Shown one piece after another: positions 33,723 to 42,628 of a stretch of DNA of 57,275 nt (positions within the stretch are counted from its first letter, which is position 1; each line of letters begins with the position of its first letter). Source of the DNA: Bacillota bacterium (GTDB taxonomy: Bacteria > Bacillota > Negativicutes > Sporomusales > Sporomusaceae); assembly GCA_023443285.1 (NCBI GenBank), contig JAEZVB010000043.1:1-57275 (forward strand). Direction: 5' to 3'. The notes under the pieces were generated by a model, which saw only the letters and a list, made by a program, of their open reading frames with translations, was not told where the DNA came from and searched no databases. Made by a program: the position numbers and the translations under genes.

Positions 33723-34370
33723 ATGCTGATCTGTGTGACAAATCGCAAGCTTTGTTCTGGGGATTTTTTGTACCGCATACAGCAATTGGCTCAGGCCAAA
33801 CCCTATGCGCTGCTGCTACGGGAAAAAGATTTGGATATATGTGAATATGAGCGGTTGGCCTGGAACGTCAAAGAAATCTGTGAGCGTCACGGTGTGCTGT
33901 TGATTGCTCATCAACATATTTCAGTTGCCGCAAAACTGAAGCTTACCCATTTACAATTATCTATGGCGGACTTACGCGCCTATAAGCAAAAGGGACATTC
34001 TCGGCTAATTGGCGCGTCTATCCACTCGGTGGCTGAAGCCGAGGAAGCTCAGGCTCTAGGGGCTGCTTACCTAGTCGCCGGACATGTTTATGCTACCAGC
34101 TGTAAACAAGGGGCTTTGCCCAGAGGGCTGCCTTTTTTAAAGCAAGTTTGCCAGGCGGTTACCCTGCCTGTTTTTGCTATTGGCGGTATTACCGGGAATC
34201 ATGTGCCGGATATACTGGCAAGTGGTGCTAAGGGCTATTGTGTTATGTCAGAAGCCATGACTTGCAAGCAGCCCGCATTATTTGTGCAAGAATTCGCCAT
34301 AGCAAACAACACTAAGGGTAGTAACTGCACTAGGTTAAAAAATGACATTATAAAGGTGATAATTCCATGA
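33723..34370 (+). CDS. tenI: TenI/ThiE-like protein (thiazole tautomerase type)
   Basis: A 215-residue TIM-barrel of the ThiE/TenI family. LLLREKDL, HLQLSMADL and FAIGGITGNHVPDILASGAKGYCVMSEAM match the family. The N-D pair that ThiE needs for the pyrimidine pyrophosphate (usually ...INDR...) is replaced by HQHISVAAK, so thiazole tautomerase activity (TenI) is more likely than thiamin-phosphate synthase. Position after thiH supports a role in thiazole maturation. It overlaps the next gene by 4 nt. Confidence 0.8.
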   Translation: MLICVTNRKLCSGDFLYRIQQLAQAKPYALLLREKDLDICEYERLAWNVKEICERHGVLLIAHQHISVAAKLKLTHLQLSMADLRAYKQKGHSRLIGASIHSVAEAEEAQALGAAYLVAGHVYATSCKQGALPRGLPFLKQVCQAVTLPVFAIGGITGNHVPDILASGAKGYCVMSEAMTCKQPALFVQEFAIANNTKGSNCTRLKNDIIKVIIP

Positions 34371-35245
34371 AAAAACTTTTATCAAGCGTGCTTTGTTTGG
34401 GGATTTTTTGTCTGGTCGCGTTTGTCTATCCAACGGTGGTAAGTGCTGCGCCTATTTCTGCAAAATGGCTAAGCGAACAGGTTGAGACTTTTTCGACACA
34501 AAAAGAGGCCGAATATGCTATCTATATCAGGCAGCTCGATCAACGGGATCAGGATGTAGCTTTAAATTCCCATAAGATGCCGTCGGCGAGCTTGATAAAA
34601 ATCCCGATCATGATTGAAGCTTTTAACCAAAAGAATCAGGGAAAGCTGAATTTCGACGAGAAGGTTACTATCAGGCATGCTGATGCGGTAGAGGGTGGTT
34701 CTGTCTATAATCTGCCTGATAAAGCCGTACTGACTGTTGGTCAATTGGTTGAACTGATGATTGTGCAAAGCGATAATACGGCCTGCAATATTTTAATTGA
34801 CAAACTGAAGATGGAAAATGTTAATGCCATGATCAAAAAACTGGGATGTTCCAGTGATACAATATTACAGAGAAAAATGATGGATTTTGAGGCTGTTAAA
34901 CAGGGTCGGCAAAATTATACTAATGTAACCGATATGGCTAATATATTGGAGAAATTATATAACGGCAAATGCCTTGATCCCAAGAGTGACAAAGTCATGC
35001 TGGAGATTATGTCTCGCCAGGAGGACAATACCATTATTCCGGCTCAGTTGCCACATCATATCAGAATCGCTCACAAAACCGGCGAACTAGATGGCATGAA
35101 TTATGACTGCGGCATTATTTATGGGCAAGGCAATAATTATATTCTGTGCATAATGGCTGAAAACGTAAAAGATGAGGCGCAGGTATTCTATGATATGTCG
35201 TATATGTCGCTGGCAATTTATGATAAAATTGGACGGGATAAATAA
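34367..35245 (+). CDS. Exported class-A beta-lactamase-like serine hydrolase
   Basis: 292 residues with a signal peptide (about 1-27, ending VVSAAP). The penicillin-recognising motifs are SxxK at S75-LI-K78, SDN at 135-137 and KTG at 237-239. The omega-loop glutamate of true class A enzymes is not evident: aligning on R169 puts methionine at its place. So efficient beta-lactam hydrolysis is doubtful; a murein peptidase-like or penicillin-binding role is possible. Oddly it overlaps tenI by 4 nt (ATGA), placing it in the thi operon. Confidence 0.8.
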   Translation: MKKLLSSVLCLGIFCLVAFVYPTVVSAAPISAKWLSEQVETFSTQKEAEYAIYIRQLDQRDQDVALNSHKMPSASLIKIPIMIEAFNQKNQGKLNFDEKVTIRHADAVEGGSVYNLPDKAVLTVGQLVELMIVQSDNTACNILIDKLKMENVNAMIKKLGCSSDTILQRKMMDFEAVKQGRQNYTNVTDMANILEKLYNGKCLDPKSDKVMLEIMSRQEDNTIIPAQLPHHIRIAHKTGELDGMNYDCGIIYGQGNNYILCIMAENVKDEAQVFYDMSYMSLAIYDKIGRDK

Positions 35246-35258
35246 GGCTAAAGTAAAG

Positions 35259-35293
35259 AAAAGGCTTAACTCCATGGGAGTTAAGCCTTTTTC
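35259..35293. terminator. Terminator after the thi operon
   Basis: A 15-bp stem GAAAAGGCTTAACTC with its complement around CATG, followed by TTTTTC. It also faces the convergent ASCH gene. Confidence 0.9.
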
Positions 35294-35312
35294 GCGGTTT
35301 GTGGGGCAACTA

Positions 35313-35663
35313 CTATTCTTCTACTATTTCTGAGAAGTGAATTACGGTAACAATATCATCAATGTGAATTTGTTTTTCGTAGATGTCTTCAAAAATACGG
35401 ATAAGCTCCTCGACATTTTTAATTTCGGGATTTTGATGAGCTAATTCCATAGAGGTTAGATCAGTATATCTCTTGGTGAGTACCCTATCAATGACGGCTT
35501 TATAAAGCCTTTTTTTTGTGCCGTATCTCTGGCCGAAAGTAACCCAGACAATGGAGTGTTCAGGATAAATATCCCTTATATCTCCAGGTCGAATCGTAGC
35601 GGTTTTTTGGCGCGATAGTAATAATTGTTCATTGTGTTCTGAGATAAAGTTAAGTGCAAACAT
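35313..35663 (-). CDS. ASCH-domain protein
   Basis: 116 residues of the PUA-like ASCH fold, marked by KTATIRPGDIRDIYP and the VWVTFGQRYGTKKRLYKAVI strand region. ASCH proteins are predicted RNA-binding or nucleoside-modifying regulators; the ligand is unknown. GGAGGGG precedes the ATG. It is monocistronic and AT-rich. Confidence 0.75.
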   Translation of the reverse strand: MFALNFISEHNEQLLLSRQKTATIRPGDIRDIYPEHSIVWVTFGQRYGTKKRLYKAVIDRVLTKRYTDLTSMELAHQNPEIKNVEELIRIFEDIYEKQIHIDDIVTVIHFSEIVEE

Positions 35664-36050
35664 CGTAACCCCTCCCGTAATTCGTATTTATTGAGCCTAT
35701 CATACCGGACGGTGTTGCTTAAGTATAAATTTATCCTTATTATATCATTTCTGCATTTGTATTCAAAATCCTGCACTACACAGTTACTGATAAGTATGGA
35801 TTAAAATAAATAATTATTCCCGCTATAAATTGTAATTCGCCAAAGAGACTAGTGAGCTATATTTTCGGGGTCGGGCTGTAGAACTTTACAAAAATTGCAC
35901 GATTGTAAAATAACACCATACAAAAAATGCATAGTATGAAGATTTTGTTAGGGAAATTTGCGTACAAGGCGCACGTAAGACAAGCGAAAAAAAGACGCAG
36001 GTCGGTGATTTTCACTAAATTTCTAGCTTGAATATGCATGTAGTGTGTTG
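35664..36050. other. Upstream region of the sigma-54-type promoter, with inverted repeat
   Basis: About 390 nt with no gene. TTTACAA (35885-35891) and TTGTAAA (35903-35909) form a perfect inverted repeat with an 11-bp spacer, about 145 bp upstream of the -24/-12 promoter, where an activator's upstream sequence would be expected. A second partial dyad TGCG-7-CGCA lies at about 35958-35975. The ASCH promoter must also be in the left part. Confidence 0.45.
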
Positions 36051-36068
36051 TTGGCACGCTAGTTGCAT
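36051..36068 (+). promoter_or_regulatory. Sigma-54 (-24/-12) promoter
   Basis: TTGGCACG-CTAG-TTGCAT matches the consensus TGGCACG-N4-TTGCA exactly, with the GG and GC doublets at the required spacing. The downstream genes are a response regulator and a chemoreceptor. No sigma-54 activator is encoded in the window. Confidence 0.82.
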
Positions 36069-36110
36069 TTATAAGAAATAAAGCTCCGAACATACTGGAG
36101 GAGGGGAGCA

Positions 36111-36161
36111 ATGGCAATAATTTTGTATGGAGATAGGGGCTTTACAAGGCTATGGCCTTAA
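36111..36161 (+). CDS. Possible 16-residue leader ORF
   Basis: The ATG at 36111 is preceded by an excellent GGAGGAGGGGAGCA site. The product would be MAIILYGDRGFTRLWP. It lies between the sigma-54-type promoter and the response regulator, 25 nt before the latter. It may be a translated leader or only a relic ribosome-binding site. Confidence 0.4.
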   Translation: MAIILYGDRGFTRLWP

Positions 36162-36186
36162 AATGCAAAGTAAGGCGGGATAAATA

Positions 36187-36591
36187 ATGCATATATTACT
36201 GATTGACGACGATGCTGGTTCTCTCCTAGGCATGCAAATAGCCATAGAAATGCTGGGACATACCTGCGATACTTATACTGATCCGATCGCGGCTATGCGG
36301 GACTGTATTGGTCTAGGTTATATAGATAAATATGACGCATTAGTGACAGATATTCGGATGCCCGCACTTGACGGTATACGACTCGCGAGCTTGCTGCAAT
36401 TTTTGGTACCAGAGCTAACGATTATTGTTGTATCAGGTTTTGTTAATGAAGACACCAGGCAGGAGATTAAGCAGTATGGGTTTCATACAGTGCTGCATAA
36501 ACCGGTAAGTGCTCAACAATTGTCGGCAGCATTGCAGCAACCGATTTCAGGCAGTAGTTCTGAGGGTACAAAAGAAAATATAGTGATTTAA
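36187..36591 (+). CDS. Single-domain response regulator
   Basis: 134 residues with one receiver domain: acidic pocket D7-D9, phospho-acceptor D55 in VTDIRMPALDG, the switch serine in VVSGF and lysine in LHKPVS. There is no output domain, so it acts through protein contacts, like CheY or a phosphate sink. It is followed 22 nt later by a chemoreceptor in the same unit. The start has AAGGCGGGAT upstream. Confidence 0.85.
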   Translation: MHILLIDDDAGSLLGMQIAIEMLGHTCDTYTDPIAAMRDCIGLGYIDKYDALVTDIRMPALDGIRLASLLQFLVPELTIIVVSGFVNEDTRQEIKQYGFHTVLHKPVSAQQLSAALQQPISGSSSEGTKENIVI

Positions 36592-36613
36592 AAAAGTGAG
36601 AGGAGTTTTAAAA

Positions 36614-38644
36614 ATGAGAATTAAGAGTATCCAAACCCGGCTGTTAGTGTACTTATTGCCACTAATTCTAATAGTATCAGGTGCGCTTGCGGGAGCCAGT
36701 TATTATTTGTCCTCGCAATATCTTAGTAAAAGTGTTGATGAAACAGCACGCGCTGTAGGACTAGACTATGCGAACCGCATTCAGGGCGATATCGAAATCA
36801 TGATGACCCAGTTAGAGGACTTAGCCAGTATTCAGCGCGTCCGGGCAGGTGCTGACAAGGCTCAGATTGTAACGGCCATGGCTGAGGCGCATCAGCGGCT
36901 TGGTAAATTTGATGCCATTGTTTTTATTAGTCCCGACGGGGCAGGCATCAACAACACAGGAACAACGGCTGCCTATAAGGAGCGGGATTATTTCAAGAAA
37001 GTGATGGCCACCAAGAAACCAGTTGTCTCTGATCCCCTAGTTTCAAAAGCAACCGGAAAGTTGGCTATTGTAGTGGCAGTACCTGTCACAAATAATGGGC
37101 AGTTGACTGGGGTACTTGTTGGCACCTTTGCAGTAGACAGAATAGATAAGATGATTAGTGCTTTAAAATTTTTAGATACCGGCTATGGCCACCTGTCCGA
37201 TGATTCCGGTAACATGATTGCACATCCCAAACATCCGGAGTTTGTTAATAAACTTAACCTGAGTGAGAAAAAAGTAAATCCTGAGCTTGGCTTAAAGTCG
37301 GCTGAGCTTGATGACAACGTGATCAATTTGTTTAAAACAGCAGCCAAAGAGGGTAAACAGTCGCGAGATGTATACAAATCAATTGATGGTGTGACAAAAG
37401 TAGCGGTATCGACCCCAATTAACCTGCCGGGTAACCGCTGGGTTATGATGGTAGAAGCCCCTGAAGCCGAGGCCACAAAAGTACTGGGAAGTTTGGCTCA
37501 AACCATGCTGGCTATCTCGATAGTATGCTTACTTCTTGCCAGCGGTGCTATTGTCGTCATTGCCAAGAGATTTGCCAAACCAATTTCGCTGTTGCGTGAT
37601 GAATGCCAGCTGTTAGCGCAAGGCGACTTAAGGGACAAAGGAAGTCAGATTACCTCTGAGGACGAAATTGGCCAGCTCCAAACCGGCTTCCAGGAGATGA
37701 GGCGGAACTTGCGGGAACTTACTTCCAAAATGCTGTCGCAATCTGAACAGGTTGCGGCTTCCAGTGAAGAACTTACTGCCAGCGCTGAGCAGTCAGCACA
37801 AGCTGCCAACCAAGTAGCTATTTCTATAACTGAAGTCGCTCAGGGTACGGCTAACCAAATTCACGCAGTGGAGCAAACCATGTCAGTAGTTGAACAAATT
37901 TCGGCGGCTATTCAGCAGACAGCCGCTACCTCTAACGAAGTGGCCAGCATGGCAGTTGACACAACCCAGGCAGTTAAAGGTGGTCAGCAAGCAGTAAATA
38001 AAGCTGTTCAACAGATGGACAATGTAGGCAGAGGTTCGGCTGAACTACAGGTAACTGTAGACAAACTGGCTGAGAGCTCCAAAAAGATTGGACAAATTGT
38101 TAGTGTTATCAGTGGCATTGCCGGCCAAACCAACCTGTTGGCGCTCAATGCCGCTATTGAAGCAGCCCGTGCCGGCGAGGCAGGTCGTGGTTTTGCCGTA
38201 GTTGCCGAGGAAGTCAGAAAGCTGGCCGAGCAATCAGCAACAGCCGCTACCGAGATTACTGCACTGGTTACTGACAATACCAACAGTATTGACAGCGCAG
38301 TTGCCGTTATGAACTCCAGCACCGAAAATATTAAAGTAGGTATTGACGTAGTAAATGGAGCCGGACAGGCTTTTGAGGCTATTGCCCAGCAAATCAATAT
38401 CATGGCCGAACAGGTAAAAGAAATTTCGGCAGCTACCCAGGAAGTTGCGGTTGGCAGTCAACGCATTGTTGAATCTATGAAGAACATTGAAGAAACCTCC
38501 AAAGATGCGGCTGCTCAAGCTCAGACCGTTTCGGCGGCAACTGAAGAGCAATCGGCTTCTATGGAAGAGATTGCCTCCTCCAGTCAGGGTATGGCTAAGT
38601 TGGCCGCCGATATGCAACAAGCAGTTAGCGCGTTTAAAATCTAA
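36614..38644 (+). CDS. Methyl-accepting chemotaxis protein (dCache type), second copy
   Basis: 676 residues with TM1 (about 10-30), a Cache-type sensor (YFKKVMATKKPVVSDPLVSK, VAVPVTNNGQLTGVLVGTF), TM2 (about 290-315), HAMP and the signalling domain with IAGQTNLLALNAAIEAARAG. The C-terminus has EEQSASMEEIASSSQGMAKL. I chose ATG 36614 behind GAGAGGAG. The sensor is clearly related to that of the receptor at 26611, so they may be duplicates with different ligands. Confidence 0.93.
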   Translation: MRIKSIQTRLLVYLLPLILIVSGALAGASYYLSSQYLSKSVDETARAVGLDYANRIQGDIEIMMTQLEDLASIQRVRAGADKAQIVTAMAEAHQRLGKFDAIVFISPDGAGINNTGTTAAYKERDYFKKVMATKKPVVSDPLVSKATGKLAIVVAVPVTNNGQLTGVLVGTFAVDRIDKMISALKFLDTGYGHLSDDSGNMIAHPKHPEFVNKLNLSEKKVNPELGLKSAELDDNVINLFKTAAKEGKQSRDVYKSIDGVTKVAVSTPINLPGNRWVMMVEAPEAEATKVLGSLAQTMLAISIVCLLLASGAIVVIAKRFAKPISLLRDECQLLAQGDLRDKGSQITSEDEIGQLQTGFQEMRRNLRELTSKMLSQSEQVAASSEELTASAEQSAQAANQVAISITEVAQGTANQIHAVEQTMSVVEQISAAIQQTAATSNEVASMAVDTTQAVKGGQQAVNKAVQQMDNVGRGSAELQVTVDKLAESSKKIGQIVSVISGIAGQTNLLALNAAIEAARAGEAGRGFAVVAEEVRKLAEQSATAATEITALVTDNTNSIDSAVAVMNSSTENIKVGIDVVNGAGQAFEAIAQQINIMAEQVKEISAATQEVAVGSQRIVESMKNIEETSKDAAAQAQTVSAATEEQSASMEEIASSSQGMAKLAADMQQAVSAFKI

Positions 38645-38656
38645 GCGGTTTAGATG

Positions 38657-38695
38657 AGCTTCAGTTGGGATAGGTCTCAACTGAAGCTTTTCTCT
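38657..38695 (+). terminator. Intrinsic terminator
   Basis: AGCTTCAGTTG (38657-38667) pairs with CAACTGAAGCT (38678-38688), followed by TTTCTCTTT. Confidence 0.88.
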
Positions 38696-39095
38696 TTCAT
38701 TTGCTGAATAAGTTCATAGATAATGAGCGGGGTTTATTTTATTGGCATATCGACATTGCAATTTGATTGCAGTAAGAGGCAGTGATATTTTGCGAGGGAA
38801 CGAGTTTTGAGGCTAAAAATGGCTTTTTTTAAAGAATATTCGACAAATCGGTTGTTTTTTGCTATTATTAATGTCGTAGATAAAATTAGGATACTTTTTC
38901 TGCGATTGTAGTTTAAAGGGCCATGAACCCACTATACTGCCTTTGCTGCTTTGGTCATTGTAAATCCGTCAGGTGGATTGGCAGGGTCAAGGTGGCTTAT
39001 TTGCGGTTATTACTTATTCTCATATATTCCGCATAGTTGAAAAGGCCAGGTATAGATTAATATAGTAACAACTTTCAGAAATAGGAGCTTATGAA
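38696..39095. other. Intergenic region before the carboxynorspermidine genes
   Basis: 400 nt with no gene. The left part has T-rich tracts; the right part (38920-39060) is less AT-rich and could hold a leader RNA, but I see no known class and no clear long hairpin. The nspC promoter should be here; no strong -35/-10 pair stands out. Confidence 0.3.
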
Positions 39096-40199
39096 ATGAC
39101 AATTTCCACCCCGTATTATCTTATTGATGAGCGGAAGTTGCTGCGCAACTTAAAGATTATTGAACAGGTGAGGGAACTTTCCGGAGCAAAATCGGTACTT
39201 GCGCTCAAGTGTTTTTCTACCTGGAGTGTATTTGAGCTGATGCGGCAATATATGGATGGCACTACATCAAGCTCTCTGTTCGAGGCCAAACTGGGGTATG
39301 AAAAATTCGGCAAGGAAACCCATGCGTATTGTGTAGGCTATTCAGATGAGGATGTTGCTGCTGTTTCGCAGTTTGCCGACAAAATTATTTTTAATTCGAT
39401 TTCCCAACTGGACAGACATTATGACCGGGTCAAATCAGCCAAGCTTGGACTCAGGGTCAATCCAGGGATCAGCTATTCCCATTTTGATCTGGCTGATCCG
39501 GCGCGCAAGCACTCACGGCTGGGCGTTGTCGATAAGGTTAAACTGGCAAAACAATTGCCGAGGATTAGTGGCTTTCTGTTTCACTTTAACTGTGAAAATG
39601 ATGACTTTGACAGCTTTGCCAAGCAGCTTGATACCATCGGCGACAGCTATGGAGATATGCTGAATCAACTGCAATGGATTAGTCTTGGTGGAGGCATATA
39701 TTTTACTAAAGATGGTTATCCTGTAGAAAAGTTTTGTAAAAAGCTGGCGGACTTTGCTCAAAATTATGCTGTGCAGATATATTTGGAGCCCGGCGAAAGT
39801 GCCATTACTGGCTGTGCCGAGTTGGTTACCAGTGTGGTTGATCTGGTGGACAATGAGGGCGATATTGCCATTGTGGATGCTTCAGTCGAGGCGCATATGC
39901 TTGACTTATTGATCTACCGGTTATCAGCCAAAGTGGATACAAATGCAGCGGCCACGCATTCTTATATGGTTGCTGGACGCTCCTGTTTGGCAGGCGATGT
40001 ATTTGGCACCTTCCAGTTTGACAAGAAGCTGGAGATTGGCAGTGAAATTCGTTTTGCTGATGCCGCCGGTTATACCATGGTGAAAAAGAATTGGTTTAAC
40101 GGACTGCAAATGCCGGCGATTGTTGTGCGCAGGCTTGACGGCACGCTTGAGGTTGTTCGCAAATTTGGATATGAAGATTTTGTAAAAAATTTATCTTAG
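39096..40199 (+). CDS. nspC: Carboxynorspermidine decarboxylase
   Basis: A 367-residue fold-III PLP decarboxylase. It begins TPYYLIDERKLLRNLKIIE, and the PLP lysine is K38 in LALKCFSTWSVF. FHFNCENDDFDSF, SLGGGIYFT, YLEPGESAITGCAELVTSVV and GRSCLAGDVFG are NspC signatures. It removes CO2 from carboxynorspermidine or carboxyspermidine to give norspermidine or spermidine. A weak AGGAGC site precedes the ATG. The next gene encodes the preceding enzyme of the pathway. Confidence 0.93.
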   Translation: MTISTPYYLIDERKLLRNLKIIEQVRELSGAKSVLALKCFSTWSVFELMRQYMDGTTSSSLFEAKLGYEKFGKETHAYCVGYSDEDVAAVSQFADKIIFNSISQLDRHYDRVKSAKLGLRVNPGISYSHFDLADPARKHSRLGVVDKVKLAKQLPRISGFLFHFNCENDDFDSFAKQLDTIGDSYGDMLNQLQWISLGGGIYFTKDGYPVEKFCKKLADFAQNYAVQIYLEPGESAITGCAELVTSVVDLVDNEGDIAIVDASVEAHMLDLLIYRLSAKVDTNAAATHSYMVAGRSCLAGDVFGTFQFDKKLEIGSEIRFADAAGYTMVKKNWFNGLQMPAIVVRRLDGTLEVVRKFGYEDFVKNLS

Positions 40200-40204
40200 T
40201 CTAC

Positions 40205-40334
40205 CAGAATTTATAATAAAATTCTGTTAACATAAGGCTTCTGTCGACGACGCACCCGGACGGTGCTAGTGCCGATTGCGCCATTGATGGCATAGCAATT
40301 CGGCTGTCCTAAGGGACTTGGCACAAGCCAAGTC
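40205..40334 (+). other. Structured gap between nspC and the carboxynorspermidine dehydrogenase gene
   Basis: At least three helices can be drawn: CAGAATTT/AAATTCTG (40205-40226), a nested hairpin around GCCATTGATGGC inside CCGATTGC...GCAATTCGG (about 40272-40303), and GACTTGGC-ACAA-GCCAAGTC (40315-40334). The last could be a weak terminator or could sequester upstream sequence; it lies 37 nt before the start codon. Confidence 0.5.
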
Positions 40335-40371
40335 TTATCTTAATACAAATTCACGGGTAGAGGAGAAGGAA

Positions 40372-41631
40372 ATGAGAAAAAACGTTCTAATTGTCGGTGC
40401 TGGTGGCGTGGGTCATGTAGTTGCCCATAAATGCGCAATGAATAATGATATCTTGGGTGATATCTGCATTGCTTCACGTACCCAGCAAAAATGTGATGAC
40501 ATTATCGAAAGTGTATTACGCAAAAATCATCTGAAAGATACCACGAAGAAACTGTATTCGCGTTCAGTGGACGCCATGGATGTTCAGGCTTTGGCTAATT
40601 TAATCAGAGATACGAAATCCGAAATCGTTATTAATGTCGGTCAGGCCTATGTCAATATGACAGTTTTGGAGGCTTGTATCGAAACAGGCGTTGTGTATAT
40701 GGATACCGCTATCCATGAAGACCCGGCCAAGGTTTGTGAAAACCCGCCCTGGTATGGCAATTATGAATGGAAACGTAAAGATCGCTGCGCAGAAAAAGGC
40801 ATTACCGCAATTTTAGGGATTGGCTTTGATCCCGGCGTTGTCAATGCTTGGTGTGCACTGGCGAAGCAGGACTATTTTGATAAAATTGATACTATTGATA
40901 TTCTGGATGTGAATGCCGGCAGTCATGGTAAGTTTTTTGCCACCAATTTCGATCCTGAGATTAACTTCCGGGAATTTAGAAAAGTATGGACCTGGATTGA
41001 CCGCAAGTGGGTGCTGCAAAAGGTACATTCCATAAAAGTCGATTATGATTTCCCTGTTGTGGGAAGTTGTCCAGTGTACCTGACAGGCCATGATGAACTG
41101 CATTCGCTTTCTAAAAATATAGATGCCAATTCCATTCGTTTCTGGATGGGTTTTGGCGAGCACTATCTAAATGTATTCTCGGTTTTAACCAACCTTGGCT
41201 TAACCTCGGAAAAACCGGTAAAAATCGCAGAAGGTGTGGAGATCGCACCGCTTAAAGTTCTGAAGGCATTACTCCCTGATCCTTCCTCCTTAGCACCCAA
41301 TTATGTGGGTAAAACCTGCATCGGTAATTTTATTAAGGGAACCAAAGACAATAAGCCTCGTGAAATCTTTATTTACAACATTTGCGATCATGCTGAATGC
41401 TACCAGGAAATAGAATCACAGGCTATCAGCTATACAGCCGGGGTTCCGCCTGTCGCTGCTGCCATCTTAGTTGCCCGCGGCGAGTGGGATGTAAAGCATA
41501 TGGTGAACGTAGAGGAACTTGATCCCAAGCCGTTTATTGCACTGCTGGATAAAATGGGCTTGCCAACCGAAGTTCTGGAAAAGCCGGATACCTTTGAAGC
41601 GCCTGTCATTGAATCCTTAGAGTCAATATAA
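40372..41631 (+). CDS. Carboxynorspermidine dehydrogenase/synthase (saccharopine dehydrogenase family)
   Basis: A 419-residue NAD(P)-dependent enzyme. The Rossmann motif VLIVGAGGVGHVVAHKCA and segments VINVGQAYVNMTVLEACIET and LGIGFDPGVVNAWCALA fit the saccharopine-dehydrogenase-like carboxy(nor)spermidine synthases. It condenses aspartate semialdehyde with diaminopropane or putrescine, and NspC then decarboxylates the product. I chose ATG 40372 behind AGAGGAGAAGG; the frame is open to 40318. A bidirectional terminator follows. Confidence 0.92.
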   Translation: MRKNVLIVGAGGVGHVVAHKCAMNNDILGDICIASRTQQKCDDIIESVLRKNHLKDTTKKLYSRSVDAMDVQALANLIRDTKSEIVINVGQAYVNMTVLEACIETGVVYMDTAIHEDPAKVCENPPWYGNYEWKRKDRCAEKGITAILGIGFDPGVVNAWCALAKQDYFDKIDTIDILDVNAGSHGKFFATNFDPEINFREFRKVWTWIDRKWVLQKVHSIKVDYDFPVVGSCPVYLTGHDELHSLSKNIDANSIRFWMGFGEHYLNVFSVLTNLGLTSEKPVKIAEGVEIAPLKVLKALLPDPSSLAPNYVGKTCIGNFIKGTKDNKPREIFIYNICDHAECYQEIESQAISYTAGVPPVAAAILVARGEWDVKHMVNVEELDPKPFIALLDKMGLPTEVLEKPDTFEAPVIESLESI

Positions 41632-41643
41632 AGTAAAAAAATG

Positions 41644-41689
41644 AAACCATCCTGTGCTTACCTTATTTGGTATTTGCAGGATGGTTTTT
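41644..41689. terminator. Bidirectional terminator
   Basis: AAACCATCCTG (41644-41654) pairs with CAGGATGGTTT (41677-41687) and T residues follow. It lies between the convergent dehydrogenase and AIM24 genes. Confidence 0.85.
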
Positions 41690-41713
41690 GGTTGCCTAAA
41701 TATAACGTATATG

Positions 41714-42553
41714 TTAGTTATCGTCGTCGCCGTCAAGCAAGCTTCCTAGGCCGCCAAGCAAAGTGCCACCTAACACCGTTTTGCCAATCACGCTGCCTTC
41801 TTCCTTGGAACCTCCCTGTTTGGGGGCGGCAGCCAGCATCCGGCCAGCTAAGCGGGAGAAGGGCAGGGATTGCAGCCATATCTTGCCAGGGCCGCGTAAG
41901 ACGGCAAAGAATAAGCCTTCACCGCCAAATAAAGCGGTTTTAACATTGCCAGCTTGTTGGATTTCAAACTCCACACTGGGTTCAAAAGCTACTACGCAGC
42001 CGGTGTCAACATGCAGTATCTCCCCAGCTTGGAGTTGGCGTTCGACAATGGTGCCGCCGGCGTGCATAAAGGCCCAGCCATCGCCTTCGAGCTTCTGCAT
42101 AATAAAGCCTTCGCCGCCAAACAAACCGGTCAAAATTTTGCGCTGCAGGTGTATTCCGACAGATACGCCTTTGGCAGCGCATAAAAAGCTGTCTTTTTGA
42201 CAGATAAGCGTGCCGCCGAGTTCTGACAGGTGGACAGGAATGATATTTCCCGGATAAGGTGCGCCAAAAGCGACTTTGGCTTTATCACGCCCTTTGTTGG
42301 AGAATACGGTCATAAACAGACTTTCGCCGGTAAGAAGACGTTTGCCGGCTCCCATCAGTTTGCCAAAGAAGCCGCCTTGGCTGCTTTGAGCTGAGCCATC
42401 GCCAAAAATAGTATCCATATCGATGGTGCTGTCTTTGTACATCATGGCTCCTGCTTCGGCAATAACGCTTTCGCCCGGGTCAAGTTCTATTTCCGTAAAC
42501 TGCATTTCTGTGCCAAAAATTTTGTACTCAATCTCATCAGCATATCCACTCAT
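41714..42553 (-). CDS. AIM24/TIGR00266-family protein
   Basis: A 279-residue soluble protein rich in beta structure. DEIEYKIFGTEMQFTEIELD, VIAEAGAMMYKDSTIDMDT and GGEGLFFAVLRGPGKIWLQS are typical of the AIM24 (DUF124) family. The C-terminus is a glycine-rich tail ending GLGSLLDGDDDN. The molecular function is not established. ATG 42553 is preceded by GGGAGG; the frame is open to 42589. Confidence 0.85.
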   Translation of the reverse strand: MSGYADEIEYKIFGTEMQFTEIELDPGESVIAEAGAMMYKDSTIDMDTIFGDGSAQSSQGGFFGKLMGAGKRLLTGESLFMTVFSNKGRDKAKVAFGAPYPGNIIPVHLSELGGTLICQKDSFLCAAKGVSVGIHLQRKILTGLFGGEGFIMQKLEGDGWAFMHAGGTIVERQLQAGEILHVDTGCVVAFEPSVEFEIQQAGNVKTALFGGEGLFFAVLRGPGKIWLQSLPFSRLAGRMLAAAPKQGGSKEEGSVIGKTVLGGTLLGGLGSLLDGDDDN

Positions 42554-42628
42554 CTTTGTACCTCCCAAATATAGTTTTAATAATACCAAAATTTTGAAAT
42601 TCCAATTTATTATATTTCTTTGGTCTCA

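Noticed and set aside
34367..35245. Antibiotic-resistance beta-lactamase
   Set aside because: The Glu166 equivalent is not visible and the context is biosynthetic, so a resistance role is not supported.
41763..42200. Plus-strand ORFs opposite the AIM24 gene
   Set aside because: They are shadows of the strongly conserved minus-strand AIM24 protein and have no ribosome-binding sites.
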